Shown here one piece after another: positions 1 through 8,256 of a stretch of DNA of 14,046 bases. This DNA is from an uncultured Bacilli bacterium (GTDB taxonomy: Bacteria; Bacillota_I; Bacilli_A; RF39; UBA660): assembly GCA_947625715.1 (NCBI GenBank), contig CANQPR010000030.1, forward strand, positions 1 to 14,046, given 5' to 3'. Under the pieces are notes generated by a model. The model was not told the DNA's origin, did not search any database, and was given only the letters and a program-made list of their open reading frames with translations. Position 1 is the first letter of the stretch; each line of letters starts with the position of its first letter. The position numbers were made by a program, and so were the translations under genes.

Positions 1-605
1 CCACAATACCACTTATCATAATCAACATTTTTTTCTACTTCATCTAAAAATTTTTCCATACTTTTATCAATCTTCTTTTGATCTAGTCCTTCTTTAAACA
101 TTTCCACAGGTTCATATTTTAAAGGACAAGTATGAGACAAAATAACATCCACATGTTTATTACTATAAGTAGTTAAAATATATTTTTTTTCCTCTTCACT
201 TAGTTGTTCATTTTTAAACCATTGTTGATTATTTAATATTCTAGAGTCTTTATCAACCGAAAAAGCTCCGCCAATAACTAAAACTTTTTTATTATCTATA
301 TCATAAAGTTCCCCATTTTTAGCAAAGATTAAATTAGGATAGTCCTCTTCAATAAAAACATGACCTTTAAACATCATAGTTTCTTTATAGCTAGCAATAT
401 TTTCCGGCCTTTCTTCGTGATTACCTTGAACACAAAACAATTTAATATTCAAACTATTCAAATATTTTTTTAAATTAACATCCTCTTCATTCAAAAAATA
501 ATTAATACATACATCTCCCAAAATAATAAGCATTTTTACTTCTTTATTAGAAATTTGTAATAAACGATCAAAAATACGATGCATATCTCCTGTTATTAAA
601 AACAC
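1..605 (-). CDS. Metallophosphoesterase, partial (3' end beyond left edge)
   Basis: This is a calcineurin-like metallophosphoesterase that would hydrolyse phosphomono- or diester bonds at a two-metal centre; its substrate is unknown. About 201 codons are visible. Metal-binding motifs appear in the family order: GDMH (D7, H9), LGD (D31), GNHEERP (N62, H63) and SHTCP (H158). The frame runs off the edge at WYCG, just where this family usually has its final GxH-type motif, so only a short C-terminus should be missing. The start is GTG at 605-603, preceded by GGAG at 617-614 with 8 nt spacing. An ATG overlapping it is in another frame and stops at once. It begins 14 bp after the hsdS stop on the same strand, so it is probably the last or a late gene of the hsd operon. 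The family resembles small phosphoesterases found in gut Firmicutes and phages. A role in defence is only inferred from position. Confidence 0.85.
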   Translation of the reverse strand, partial: MFLITGDMHRIFDRLLQISNKEVKMLIILGDVCINYFLNEEDVNLKKYLNSLNIKLFCVQGNHEERPENIASYKETMMFKGHVFIEEDYPNLIFAKNGELYDIDNKKVLVIGGAFSVDKDSRILNNQQWFKNEQLSEEEKKYILTTYSNKHVDVILSHTCPLKYEPVEMFKEGLDQKKIDKSMEKFLDEVEKNVDYDKWYC

Positions 606-619
606 ATTATCATCTCCAA

Positions 620-1942
620 TTACTCTAAATTATCAATTAACGTCATTAATTTTTCAATTTTATTCACTATTCTTATTTGTTCTTCATAAGGTGGAAGTGG
701 CACTTTCATTTTCAAAACATGATTAAGTTTTAAATTTGCTTGCGCTAAACCAGAAGCCTTATTTGCCAAAATATTATGAAACCAATTAGAATTAATACAA
801 TATAATAAATAGTACTTATCAACATCTGACTCACTAACTGTAATTTTTAAAACCCTTTGATTTAATAAAGCTATTTCATCTTTAGTATATAACGCTGAAA
901 CACCAAGAGGTTCAATATTAGCCGATTGACTAGATAATATCATTAAAATATCTCCTTTTTTTATTTTTGAATCTAACATTTTTTCCGTAGGTTTTTCAAC
1001 ATAATCAGTTTTATAATCAACAATAACTTTCTTTTTGGCAATATTTGTACTCTTTATAACCGGATATCCTTTTCCATCTTTTTTTAATTTTTCTGATTTA
1101 TAATTATAACCATTTTGATAAGTTATAATATCTTCTAAATAGACCCACTTCCAATTTTTAGGAATTGTAAATAAATTTGTATCTTTTAAACCACGAATCT
1201 TTATTCCCTTTTCTTCCTTATTATTAGCCACTAACTTAGCATGTATCGCTTCATCTAATATTTTTTCTTGTAATAATTTTTTTAATTCTTTTAATTTTTT
1301 ATCGTTCTCTTCCTTTTTTTTAATCAATGAAAATATTTTTTCTAATTTTAAAGCTATTTTTATTTGTTCTTTATAAGGTGGTAAGGCAATTGGTATCATT
1401 GATAATGACTTAGAATTTAATGTTTTCCCTTTAATAGCACTTTTAATATTAACTTCCAAATCAATCGCGTCAAGAGCATTCATTAAATATTTTTGATCAA
1501 CAAATTCTTTAGGATAAAGAGAAATAATAGCTTCATTATGTACACATTTTTTACTTGTAATAGATAATCTACCAATAGTTAATTTAAAGCTCATCAAAAG
1601 AGTATTTTTTAAAACAACTTGACCTGCAAAAACTTTTTGCAAAGCTTTTTTACTTATTTTTCGTTTGGTACTTTTTATATATTCTCGATGAACCATATCT
1701 GAAATAGAAACAAAATCTATGTCATTTTGCCAATATTCATCTTCTTTTGTAGAAGGAGTTCTTCCCACGAAAAAAGAAGCACATTCATCTAATGGTGCAA
1801 AACGCCAATTTAAAGGTACTTCAAATGGTCCTTTAAAAAAATTAGCAGCAAATACTGGTTCTAATAAAGGATCATTTTTAACTAATTTCCCCGTAATGGC
1901 TTTATTTAAAATTTTTTCTTTCAACAATTCATTATTTATCAT
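620..1942 (-). CDS. hsdS: Type I restriction-modification specificity subunit HsdS
   Basis: This is the DNA-recognition subunit of the Type I R-M complex and sets the bipartite target sequence for HsdM2HsdS methylation and for HsdR cleavage. The 440 residues show two target-recognition domains (about 45-190 and 260-412) separated by a helical conserved region. The internal repeat typical of HsdS is visible: LLKEKILNKAITGKLV near residues 6-21 recurs as LLQEKILDEAIHAKLV at 223-238, and LPPYKEQIKI in the middle recurs as LPPYEEQIRI near 416. Both TRDs look complete, so the gene appears intact. It starts at ATG 1942 with AGAGGA 8 nt upstream and overlaps the end of hsdM by 11 bp, which implies translational coupling. 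No second hsdS copy, inverted repeat or recombinase that would suggest shuffling is seen nearby. The target sequence cannot be predicted by reading. Confidence 0.95.
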   Translation of the reverse strand: MINNELLKEKILNKAITGKLVKNDPLLEPVFAANFFKGPFEVPLNWRFAPLDECASFFVGRTPSTKEDEYWQNDIDFVSISDMVHREYIKSTKRKISKKALQKVFAGQVVLKNTLLMSFKLTIGRLSITSKKCVHNEAIISLYPKEFVDQKYLMNALDAIDLEVNIKSAIKGKTLNSKSLSMIPIALPPYKEQIKIALKLEKIFSLIKKKEENDKKLKELKKLLQEKILDEAIHAKLVANNKEEKGIKIRGLKDTNLFTIPKNWKWVYLEDIITYQNGYNYKSEKLKKDGKGYPVIKSTNIAKKKVIVDYKTDYVEKPTEKMLDSKIKKGDILMILSSQSANIEPLGVSALYTKDEIALLNQRVLKITVSESDVDKYYLLYCINSNWFHNILANKASGLAQANLKLNHVLKMKVPLPPYEEQIRIVNKIEKLMTLIDNLE

Positions 1943-3359
1943 TTAATAATTCCTCTAATTTTATTAATGTTTTTTTATTATCATCTACTATTTTTTTCAT
2001 ATTATCAACAATTTGTTCAATCGTATAATCTAGTTCAACTTTCTTTTTATTAGGATTTTTGATATTCAAATTATAATTTAATAAATCTTTAACACTAACT
2101 TTAAAAGCGCATTCGCTAACTACCCGGTTATTCCACCAAGCTCTTACGCCATCAAAATGGTAACTTTTAATGGAATTTGTTTTTGTAAATCTTTGCATAC
2201 CTACTGGTAATTCTAATTCGTAAAACCAAATATCTTTTGTCCCTTTATCATTTTTTTCAAAAAAAAGCAAATTAGTTGTAATTGGTGTATAAGGTGCAAA
2301 AACACCTTCTGGTAATTTAACAATTGTATGTAAGTTAAATTCTGTTAATAAATGTTTTTTTATTGTTTTTTTTACTCCATCCCCAAATAAAATACTATCC
2401 GGTAGTACAACTCCAGCTCGACCTTTATTAGATAATTTTTCTATTAACAAAGCCATTGCTAAATCGGCTGTTTCTCTAGTTTTATACTCCTTAGCAAAAT
2501 TACTTTCAATTCCATCTTCTTCAATTCCCCCGTAAGGAGGATTTATAACAATAACTTCTACTTGATCATCATCGCTAAAACCAGACACTTGCCCCGTAAA
2601 AGAATTACGATGTTCTATATTAGGCACTTCAATATCATGTAAAAGCATATTTGTCATACAAAGGGCATAAGGTAATTGCTTTTTTTCTATACCACATACA
2701 TTTTTTTCAATCAATTTTAAATCTAGAGCACTTTTAATCTGTCCCGTTTTTTTATAATGTTCTATCGTACTAACTAAAAAACCCCCTGTACCACAGGCAA
2801 AATCTAATACTCTTTCTTTTATCTTTGGATTAACCATTTCCACAACAAATTCAGTTACAGGTCTAGGAGTATAAAATTCCCCTGCATCACCTGCACTTTG
2901 TAATTCTGCTAACATTTTTTCATATATTATATTAAATTCATGACGATCACTTTGCAAGTTAAAATCTGATTTATTAATTTCATTAATACATTGCCTTAAA
3001 ATCGTACCACTTTTCATGTAATTGTGCGTATCAGCAAAAACATCATGCACAAGCTGAGCTTTGGCATTTTTTACTTCCATAGCTTTTAAATCTTTAAACA
3101 TCTTTTCCACGAACTCAATTAATTCATCCCCAGTTAAACCAGTGTCGTCTAATGCCCAATTTTTCCAACGATAAGCGCTAGGAATTATAGAAACATATTT
3201 TTCATTATTAAAGGTTGCATTTAATTCCCATTCATCTTCTTTAACATCAAATAATTTCATAAATAACATCCAAACTGTTTGCTCTAACCGTTGGGCATCT
3301 CCATTTATTCCATCATCTTTTCGCATTTGATTTCGTAAGTTTTTTATATTTATTGCCAT
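1932..3359 (-). CDS. hsdM: Type I restriction-modification DNA methyltransferase subunit HsdM
   Basis: This is the N6-adenine methyltransferase subunit, which methylates host DNA using S-adenosylmethionine when assembled with HsdS. The 475-residue length is normal for the family. The N-terminal HsdM helical domain covers about 1-130. AGEFYTPRPVTEF lies at about 158-170. The SAM-binding motif I is FACGTGG at 187-193, and the catalytic motif IV is NPPY at 273-276. All key residues are present. It starts at ATG 3359, which overlaps the hsdR stop by one base (TAATG), with a GAGG ribosome site about 10 nt upstream. Its end overlaps hsdS by 11 bp. The order hsdR-hsdM-hsdS with overlaps points to one transcript with coupled translation. 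Nothing suggests inactivation. Confidence 0.97.
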   Translation of the reverse strand: MAINIKNLRNQMRKDDGINGDAQRLEQTVWMLFMKLFDVKEDEWELNATFNNEKYVSIIPSAYRWKNWALDDTGLTGDELIEFVEKMFKDLKAMEVKNAKAQLVHDVFADTHNYMKSGTILRQCINEINKSDFNLQSDRHEFNIIYEKMLAELQSAGDAGEFYTPRPVTEFVVEMVNPKIKERVLDFACGTGGFLVSTIEHYKKTGQIKSALDLKLIEKNVCGIEKKQLPYALCMTNMLLHDIEVPNIEHRNSFTGQVSGFSDDDQVEVIVINPPYGGIEEDGIESNFAKEYKTRETADLAMALLIEKLSNKGRAGVVLPDSILFGDGVKKTIKKHLLTEFNLHTIVKLPEGVFAPYTPITTNLLFFEKNDKGTKDIWFYELELPVGMQRFTKTNSIKSYHFDGVRAWWNNRVVSECAFKVSVKDLLNYNLNIKNPNKKKVELDYTIEQIVDNMKKIVDDNKKTLIKLEELLNDK

Positions 3360-5635
3360 TATTTCACATCCTCATAAAGTTTTATAATAATCTCTTTTAA
3401 AAATTGCTGATAATTTTCTATTCCCCTAAAAACATTAGTCATAATTTCATTTATTGTCCCATATTTATCCATTAAAAAGGGCACCTTCAAAACATTTAAA
3501 TCTAATATAACTTTAAGTCCATAATCTATATATTGTTCTAATAAAAAATCTCTTATTTCTAAAACATTGGCATCATATTTTAACCAAATATCACTCTTTT
3601 TAACTTTTTTAGCCCGCATATTTTTAGTAAGCATCTTTTTATTATAAACAATATTGCTAATTAAATCATAAATATCATATTCTTCATTATATTGGTCATT
3701 TAAAATACCTTCATAAATATTTTTCTTTTCTAATTGTTCAATAACTTTGGTTTTTAACTCATCTTTTTGAAAATATGTTTGAAAATCTTCAAAAGTAGGA
3801 TAATTTTCTAAAATTACTTTTTGGACATATTTATTAAAACTTTCCTCAATTATATTACCATCTAAATCAAGTAATTTTTCTTGACTATATATTTCTTTTA
3901 CTTCTTCATTAGGCAAAATTACTTTGACTTTTTTCATTCTCTTTTTTACTTGTCTTACTTCATTATCTAAAACATTTATTTTATAATTTTGCTTATCTGT
4001 ATTATTCTTTTTAATTACAACTTTTCTAACTTCTCTTTCACCATCAAAATTTGGATCGGCAAATAAATTAGTTGCCCCTGTAAAATCAATAATAGTAAAA
4101 GTTGTTTTATCAAATTCTTCACTAATTCTTGTTCCCCGACCAATGATTTGTTTAAAATCTACCATACTATTTATATTTGTATCAATAACAATGAGTTTAC
4201 AACAAACGCTATTAACTCCCGTTGATAACAATTTTGATGTTGTAACTAACGTCGGATATTTTTTCCTTGGATTTAAAAAATTATCAATTTGTTTTTTACC
4301 AATTTCATCACTACTAGTTATTCGCATTACATAACGATCATCTTTTTTGACCATATCTAAATTGTCATTTATTAAACATCTTCGCATTCTTTCAGCATGT
4401 TCTTCATCAACACAAAAGAAAATTGTTTTATCCATTCTTCTTTTAGTATCTTTTAAATAATTAGTAACAATTTTTGATACTAATTGATCTCTTTGAGGTA
4501 AAACTATTTCTTTATTAATTAACCTACCATCATAATAAGTCTCATCATCCTTTTTTACTCCCATTAAATCTTTATCTAAAATTATTCTTATTACATTATA
4601 AGGCGCTAGAAAACCATCTAAGATTCCTTGTTTTAAAGTATAGGTATATACAGGTTCACCAAAATATTTATAGGTATTGATATTTTCTTCATTTTTAGGA
4701 GTAGCTGTCAAGCCAATTTTAGTTGCACTATCAAAATAATCTAATATCTCTCGCCACGAACAATCATCTAGGGCACTACCTCTATGACACTCATCAATAA
4801 CAATTAAATCAAAAAAATCTCTTGGAAATTCTTCATATAAATTTGTTTTATTATTAGCATTTTTAAGTTGTTGATATAATCCTAAATAAATTTGATAAGC
4901 TGGATCATATTTCCCATTTATTTTTGTCATTACATCTTTAAAAGGTGCAAAATCATTAATCATTGTTTGATCAATTAAAATATTACGATCTGCTAAAAAT
5001 AAAATTCTTTTTTTATATTTAGATTTCCATAACTTATATATAATTTGAAAAGCCGTAAAAGTTTTACCGGTTCCTGTTGCCATTACTAACAATATTCTAT
5101 TTTGTCCCTTAACAATTGCTTTTAAGGTTCTTGTAATTGCAATTTGTTGATAATAACGGATTTTATGTTTTGAAGGATAAAGGGCTTCTTTAACAATTAA
5201 TTCTTCAGTTTGATTCAAATTCCATATTTTTAAATATCTTTGCCATAACACTTTTGGTGAAGGAAATTTATCTAAAGGAATATATACTTCTTCTTTAGTT
5301 ATCATATTTTTTTCAATAAAACCATCACCATTAGAAGAATAGGCAAATAATACATCTAATTTTTTAGCATATTCAATAGCTTGTTGCATTCCAAAACCAA
5401 CCTCATGATTATTATCTTTAGCTTCAATAACTGCCATATAATTAGAATTATAAGTTAAAAGATAATCAACTCTCATCTTTTTTGAACGTTTATATTTACC
5501 TTTTCCTTCATCAATTATTTTTCCATCGGTAAAGTTTTTTTCTTCATGAATATCATTATAATCCCACCCCGATTTAATTAAAGCTGGTGTTATATATCTA
5601 GTTCTTATTTCCATTTCACTTAAACTTTTTTTCAA
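3359..5635 (-). CDS. hsdR: Type I restriction endonuclease/translocase subunit HsdR
   Basis: This is the ATP-dependent motor and nuclease subunit that translocates DNA and cuts unmethylated DNA. From the chosen start it is 758 residues, the shorter EcoEI-like form rather than the roughly 1,000-residue EcoKI/EcoR124 type. The N-terminal nuclease site has D57, E71 and K73 in VDYLL...VIEAKD. Walker A is MATGTGKT (K191), the DEAD-type motif is DECH (281-284), and GLTATP follows. Helicase motif VI (QIIGRGTR) and the EcoEI-type C-terminal region follow. I chose TTG at 5635-5633: AAGGTGG lies 8 nt upstream, and family proteins begin just before this ETRxxxIxPAL-like block. An in-frame TTG at 5671 would give 12 extra residues, but it lacks a ribosome site and spans a candidate -10 box. 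It follows the hydrolase gene by 32 bp and overlaps hsdM by 1 bp. Confidence 0.93.
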   Translation of the reverse strand: MKKSLSEMEIRTRYITPALIKSGWDYNDIHEEKNFTDGKIIDEGKGKYKRSKKMRVDYLLTYNSNYMAVIEAKDNNHEVGFGMQQAIEYAKKLDVLFAYSSNGDGFIEKNMITKEEVYIPLDKFPSPKVLWQRYLKIWNLNQTEELIVKEALYPSKHKIRYYQQIAITRTLKAIVKGQNRILLVMATGTGKTFTAFQIIYKLWKSKYKKRILFLADRNILIDQTMINDFAPFKDVMTKINGKYDPAYQIYLGLYQQLKNANNKTNLYEEFPRDFFDLIVIDECHRGSALDDCSWREILDYFDSATKIGLTATPKNEENINTYKYFGEPVYTYTLKQGILDGFLAPYNVIRIILDKDLMGVKKDDETYYDGRLINKEIVLPQRDQLVSKIVTNYLKDTKRRMDKTIFFCVDEEHAERMRRCLINDNLDMVKKDDRYVMRITSSDEIGKKQIDNFLNPRKKYPTLVTTSKLLSTGVNSVCCKLIVIDTNINSMVDFKQIIGRGTRISEEFDKTTFTIIDFTGATNLFADPNFDGEREVRKVVIKKNNTDKQNYKINVLDNEVRQVKKRMKKVKVILPNEEVKEIYSQEKLLDLDGNIIEESFNKYVQKVILENYPTFEDFQTYFQKDELKTKVIEQLEKKNIYEGILNDQYNEEYDIYDLISNIVYNKKMLTKNMRAKKVKKSDIWLKYDANVLEIRDFLLEQYIDYGLKVILDLNVLKVPFLMDKYGTINEIMTNVFRGIENYQQFLKEIIIKLYEDVK

Positions 5636-5654
5636 TATATCACCCACCTTATTT

Positions 5655-5685
5655 ATTATAACATTTTTCAACCTAATATTAACAA
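5655..5685 (-). promoter_or_regulatory. Possible internal promoter for hsdRMS
   Basis: The minus strand reads TATAAT at 5660-5655, a perfect -10 box. The best -35 match is TTGTTA at 5685-5680, with a long 19-nt spacer. It sits at the end of the hydrolase gene and would start transcripts around 5648, just ahead of the hsdR ribosome site. TATAAT is common by chance in DNA this AT-rich, so this is a weak call. Confidence 0.35.
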
Positions 5686-6726
5686 CTTTAAAACCTCTAT
5701 ATATCTTCTGCGCATTTCACTTGGCATATTTTTTATTTCTTTAATAATGTTTATAACTGTACTTATATTAACATTTTTAAATTGCATAACATTATTAATG
5801 TTTAAATCTTCACATATTTTCGATAATAATGAAACAAAATCTTTTTTTTCTTGTTCTTTCATTTGTAATAAATAAGCTTTTAATTTTTCTTCTAATTCCC
5901 TGCTTTTTTTCGATAAACTACCTGTTTGTAATTTGCCTCCAAAACAACACCAAGTATAAGCATCATGTTGTAAAATTCCTATTCCATGACTTTTTATAAC
6001 GGTATAATTTTGATGTCCTAAAATCATTCCCACAACACTTTGTTCTGGAACAAACATTCTTAATTTATTTTGCATACTGATGTATTCATCACTTTTAATA
6101 ACATCATCTAAAAAACCAGGTCCATCAAAATTATAAACATTGATAATTCTTCTTTTTATTCTTAAAGGTGCTTTCATATAAGCATACATAGCTATATTTC
6201 CCCCCTTAGAATGTCCCCCTATATATATTTTTTGGTCTAATAATTTAATTGTCTTTTTTAAATACTCTAATCCTTTTTCTTGACTTATTGTCGGATACTT
6301 ATACATTAATTCTAAATCTTCTCTCCAACCAGCAATACTACTATCCGTTCCCTCAAACGCGACAAAACAAATTCCATTAGAAAAACGCACAGTCAAAGCT
6401 CCAAATTGAGTTGTATTATCCCTTTGTTCAATATAATGATAAATTAAAGCATCGCTAAATCTCGTGGCATCTTTTAAAGCTACAACCAAACGATACGAAT
6501 TAGGAAACAAATAATCTTCTTTTTTAAAATCTTTCTCACTATATTTTTCTAAAAATTTTTCGCAAAGAAATCTTAGTTTTATACTTTCTTTTGGCTTACT
6601 AGGTGCCATATTTAAAAATTTTGCATAAACTAATTGGGTTAAAATTAAACTATCCATATCATTAAAACTTATTTCTTTAAAATCACTATTGCCATAATAT
6701 TTTAAATACGAAAACAAATCAGTCAA
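5668..6726 (-). CDS. Mbeg1-like (DUF2974) alpha/beta-hydrolase
   Basis: This is a lipase-like hydrolase of the Mbeg1/DUF2974 family, whose substrate is not established. From the chosen start it has 352 residues and no signal peptide or membrane segment, so it should be cytoplasmic. The nucleophile elbow is GGHSKGGN with S173. A conserved YNFDGPGF block follows, and a late H254 in GILQHDAYTW is a good catalytic-His candidate. The frame is open to a TTG at 6798, but I place the start at TTG 6726-6724. It has AAGGTG just upstream, and the protein there begins LTDLFSYLKYYG, which matches how family members begin. The longer start would lie on the -35 box of the promoter. The gene ends in TGA, 32 bp before hsdR, and is first in the operon. 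Its link to restriction-modification is by position only. Confidence 0.8.
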   Translation of the reverse strand: MTDLFSYLKYYGNSDFKEISFNDMDSLILTQLVYAKFLNMAPSKPKESIKLRFLCEKFLEKYSEKDFKKEDYLFPNSYRLVVALKDATRFSDALIYHYIEQRDNTTQFGALTVRFSNGICFVAFEGTDSSIAGWREDLELMYKYPTISQEKGLEYLKKTIKLLDQKIYIGGHSKGGNIAMYAYMKAPLRIKRRIINVYNFDGPGFLDDVIKSDEYISMQNKLRMFVPEQSVVGMILGHQNYTVIKSHGIGILQHDAYTWCCFGGKLQTGSLSKKSRELEEKLKAYLLQMKEQEKKDFVSLLSKICEDLNINNVMQFKNVNISTVINIIKEIKNMPSEMRRRYIEVLKLLILG

Positions 6727-6745
6727 AAAATCACCTTCTTTAAAA

Positions 6746-6774
6746 TTGTTTTTTTTCTTCTCTTTTGTTATAAT
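6746..6774 (+). promoter_or_regulatory. Promoter of the membrane-anchored amidase gene
   Basis: A perfect TATAAT lies at 6769-6774, preceded after 17 nt by TTGTTT at 6746-6751 (3 of 6 consensus bases). Transcription would start near 6781, about 20 nt before the ATG at 6802. The ribosome site AAAGGTAGG ends at 6792, 9 nt before the ATG. Confidence 0.5.
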
Positions 6775-6798
6775 ACCATATATAAAGGTAGGTTTCAA
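6770..6798 (-). promoter_or_regulatory. Promoter of the hydrolase-hsdRMS operon
   Basis: The minus strand has TTGAAA at 6798-6793 and TATTAT at 6775-6770 with a 17-nt spacer. This is close to the sigma-A consensus. Transcription would start near 6763, giving a leader of about 37 nt to the TTG start at 6726. The -10 box overlaps the -10 box of the rightward amidase promoter. Confidence 0.6.
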
Positions 6799-6801
6799 AT
6801 T

Positions 6802-8118
6802 ATGGAAAGAAAAAAAAGAGAAAAATTTTTAAAAATTTTTGTTCCCATTATTTTAACAATTATTATTGCTAATATTGTTTTTATCGGTTATAAATTATTA
6901 TTTAATAAGAAAAAACATTTTTTAGAAACCATTGATACATCCGTCTATGCTAAAATCACTTATGAAGCTATATATGGTATTCATTTAAATTTTAAAGGAA
7001 CTTTTGAAATTCCTGAAAATGTAACGGATATAAAGTTAATTTTAACAGATGGAAAAACCGATATTTCCTTACCATACGAAGAAGAAATATCTGATAATGT
7101 TTTAAATTTTTCTACTAGTAAATTAAATAATACTGGTATTAATTTAGAAAAACTACCTTTAGGTACTTATTATTTAATGTTAAAAGGTATTTATCATGAT
7201 AATCAAAAAAGTTATGTAAAATATTATTCTGTTGAAAATAAAACTTATTCTGATAAATATCAAAAATCTTTTAATGATATGGAATATTACACTTTAACTA
7301 AAGATGGAAAAAATAATAAAATTTCCTTTAATTGGAATACATATGAAAATTGTCCAACTCTAAAAGTTAATATTGAAGAACAAAAATTACCAGATGATGT
7401 TTATGATATTACGATAGATCCTGGTCATGGTGGTTCGGATGTAGGCGCAATTGGTAAATTAAATAATAAAGAATATACAGAAGCTGATTTAAATTTAAAA
7501 GTATCATTAAAATTAAAAGAATATTTAGAAGAACAAGGTTATAAAGTTGCTATGACAAGAAATGATGATTCCTATGTTGAAATATATTCAAAAAATGGTA
7601 GTGCAACTCTTGCTAATGAAACCAAATCTAAATTTAACTTTGCTATTCATCATAACTCATTTGAATATGAAGTAGATTATCTCAAAGGCTTAGAAGTTTA
7701 TGTAGCCGATAATATTGATTTTAACTTTGCTAATATTTTAATCAATCATATAACTAGTGAAGCTTTTGCAACCATATCTCCAAAAGAAACATATTGTACC
7801 GAGAAAGGTATCTATCAACGTTACTTCAGTCAAGAAGAAATCGATGATGATGAAATACAACCAAGCAATAAAACAACCCAAATGATATATTATTACAATA
7901 TTAGAGAATTAGGTGGAATTATAACTAATTCCACTAACGATGGTCGCTACGAAGATTATCCTAAAAATCCTTATTATGATGCTAATGTTACTACTGAACC
8001 ATACTTATTAGAATTAGGTTATATTAATAATGAAGAAGATTTAAAAAGCCTTATAAATAACAGTGATAATTATGCTAAAGCTATTAAAAATGCTCTTGTT
8101 GAATACTTAAATCAATAA
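6802..8118 (+). CDS. Membrane-anchored N-acetylmuramoyl-L-alanine amidase (Amidase_3)
   Basis: This is a zinc amidase that cuts the bond between N-acetylmuramic acid and the peptide stem of peptidoglycan, outside the membrane. It has 438 residues. A basic N-terminus (MERKKREK) and one hydrophobic segment at about 12-30 form a signal anchor. Residues about 40-190 form an extracytoplasmic beta-rich region of unknown type. The catalytic domain runs from about 200 to the end, with zinc ligands H209 (DPGHGG), E227 (TEADLN) and H283 (AIHHNS) and the catalytic E404 (LLELGYINN), all intact. The family domain is usually about 175-200 residues. Here there is extra sequence between H283 and E404, about 310-390, including a Tyr- and Asn-rich stretch. 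It starts at ATG 6802 with AAAGGTAGG upstream. It is divergent from the hsd operon and has its own terminator. It probably acts in wall turnover or daughter-cell separation. Confidence 0.92.
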   Translation: MERKKREKFLKIFVPIILTIIIANIVFIGYKLLFNKKKHFLETIDTSVYAKITYEAIYGIHLNFKGTFEIPENVTDIKLILTDGKTDISLPYEEEISDNVLNFSTSKLNNTGINLEKLPLGTYYLMLKGIYHDNQKSYVKYYSVENKTYSDKYQKSFNDMEYYTLTKDGKNNKISFNWNTYENCPTLKVNIEEQKLPDDVYDITIDPGHGGSDVGAIGKLNNKEYTEADLNLKVSLKLKEYLEEQGYKVAMTRNDDSYVEIYSKNGSATLANETKSKFNFAIHHNSFEYEVDYLKGLEVYVADNIDFNFANILINHITSEAFATISPKETYCTEKGIYQRYFSQEEIDDDEIQPSNKTTQMIYYYNIRELGGIITNSTNDGRYEDYPKNPYYDANVTTEPYLLELGYINNEEDLKSLINNSDNYAKAIKNALVEYLNQ

Positions 8119-8125
8119 AATAATG

Positions 8126-8149
8126 CCACTAAAACTAGTGGTTTTTTTT
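8126..8149 (+). terminator. Rho-independent terminator after the amidase gene
   Basis: CCACTA (8126-8131), a 4-base loop AAAC and TAGTGG (8136-8141) form a perfect 6-bp stem followed by eight T residues (8142-8149), starting 7 nt after the stop codon. Read from the other strand, the same stem is followed only by a mixed T-rich tail, so it may be partly bidirectional. Confidence 0.88.
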
Positions 8150-8181
8150 ACACTTTCTATTAAGAATTTTACCCAAAATAA

Positions 8182-8202
8182 AAAGACTATTAACGAATCT
8201 TT
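8182..8202 (-). terminator. Weak candidate terminator after htrA
   Basis: On the minus strand, AAAGATT (8202-8196) can pair with AGTCTTT (8188-8182) across a 7-base loop, with one G-T pair, followed by a T-rich run (TTTTTATTTT). It lies about 55 nt after the htrA stop. The stem is weak. The stronger hairpin at 8126-8141 may be the real stop for leftward transcripts. Confidence 0.3.
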
Positions 8203-8256
8203 CATCAATAATCTAAACGATAATTTACTCTTTTATTTCATTTTTACTTTTTATTA

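Noticed and set aside
1314..1321. Run of eight A (coding strand) in hsdS as a phase-variation switch
   Set aside because: It encodes a Lys-rich linker and runs of this length are common in such AT-rich genes. No shorter or broken allele is evidence for switching here.
1719..1946. Plus-strand open frame within hsdS
   Set aside because: It lies opposite a well-supported hsdS and has no ribosome site or recognisable motif. The same applies to plus-strand frames at 4143-4334, 12775-12960 and 13714-13920.
5668..5670. TGA read as Trp (Mollicutes code)
   Set aside because: TGG is used for Trp throughout, TGA is a plausible stop here, and continuing the frame meets TAA within a few codons without gaining homology.
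6821..6840. A5T5A5T5 palindrome near the amidase start
   Set aside because: It is coding (Lys, Phe, Leu, Ile of the N-terminus) and simple A/T runs recur across the window. It is not convincing as a regulatory site.
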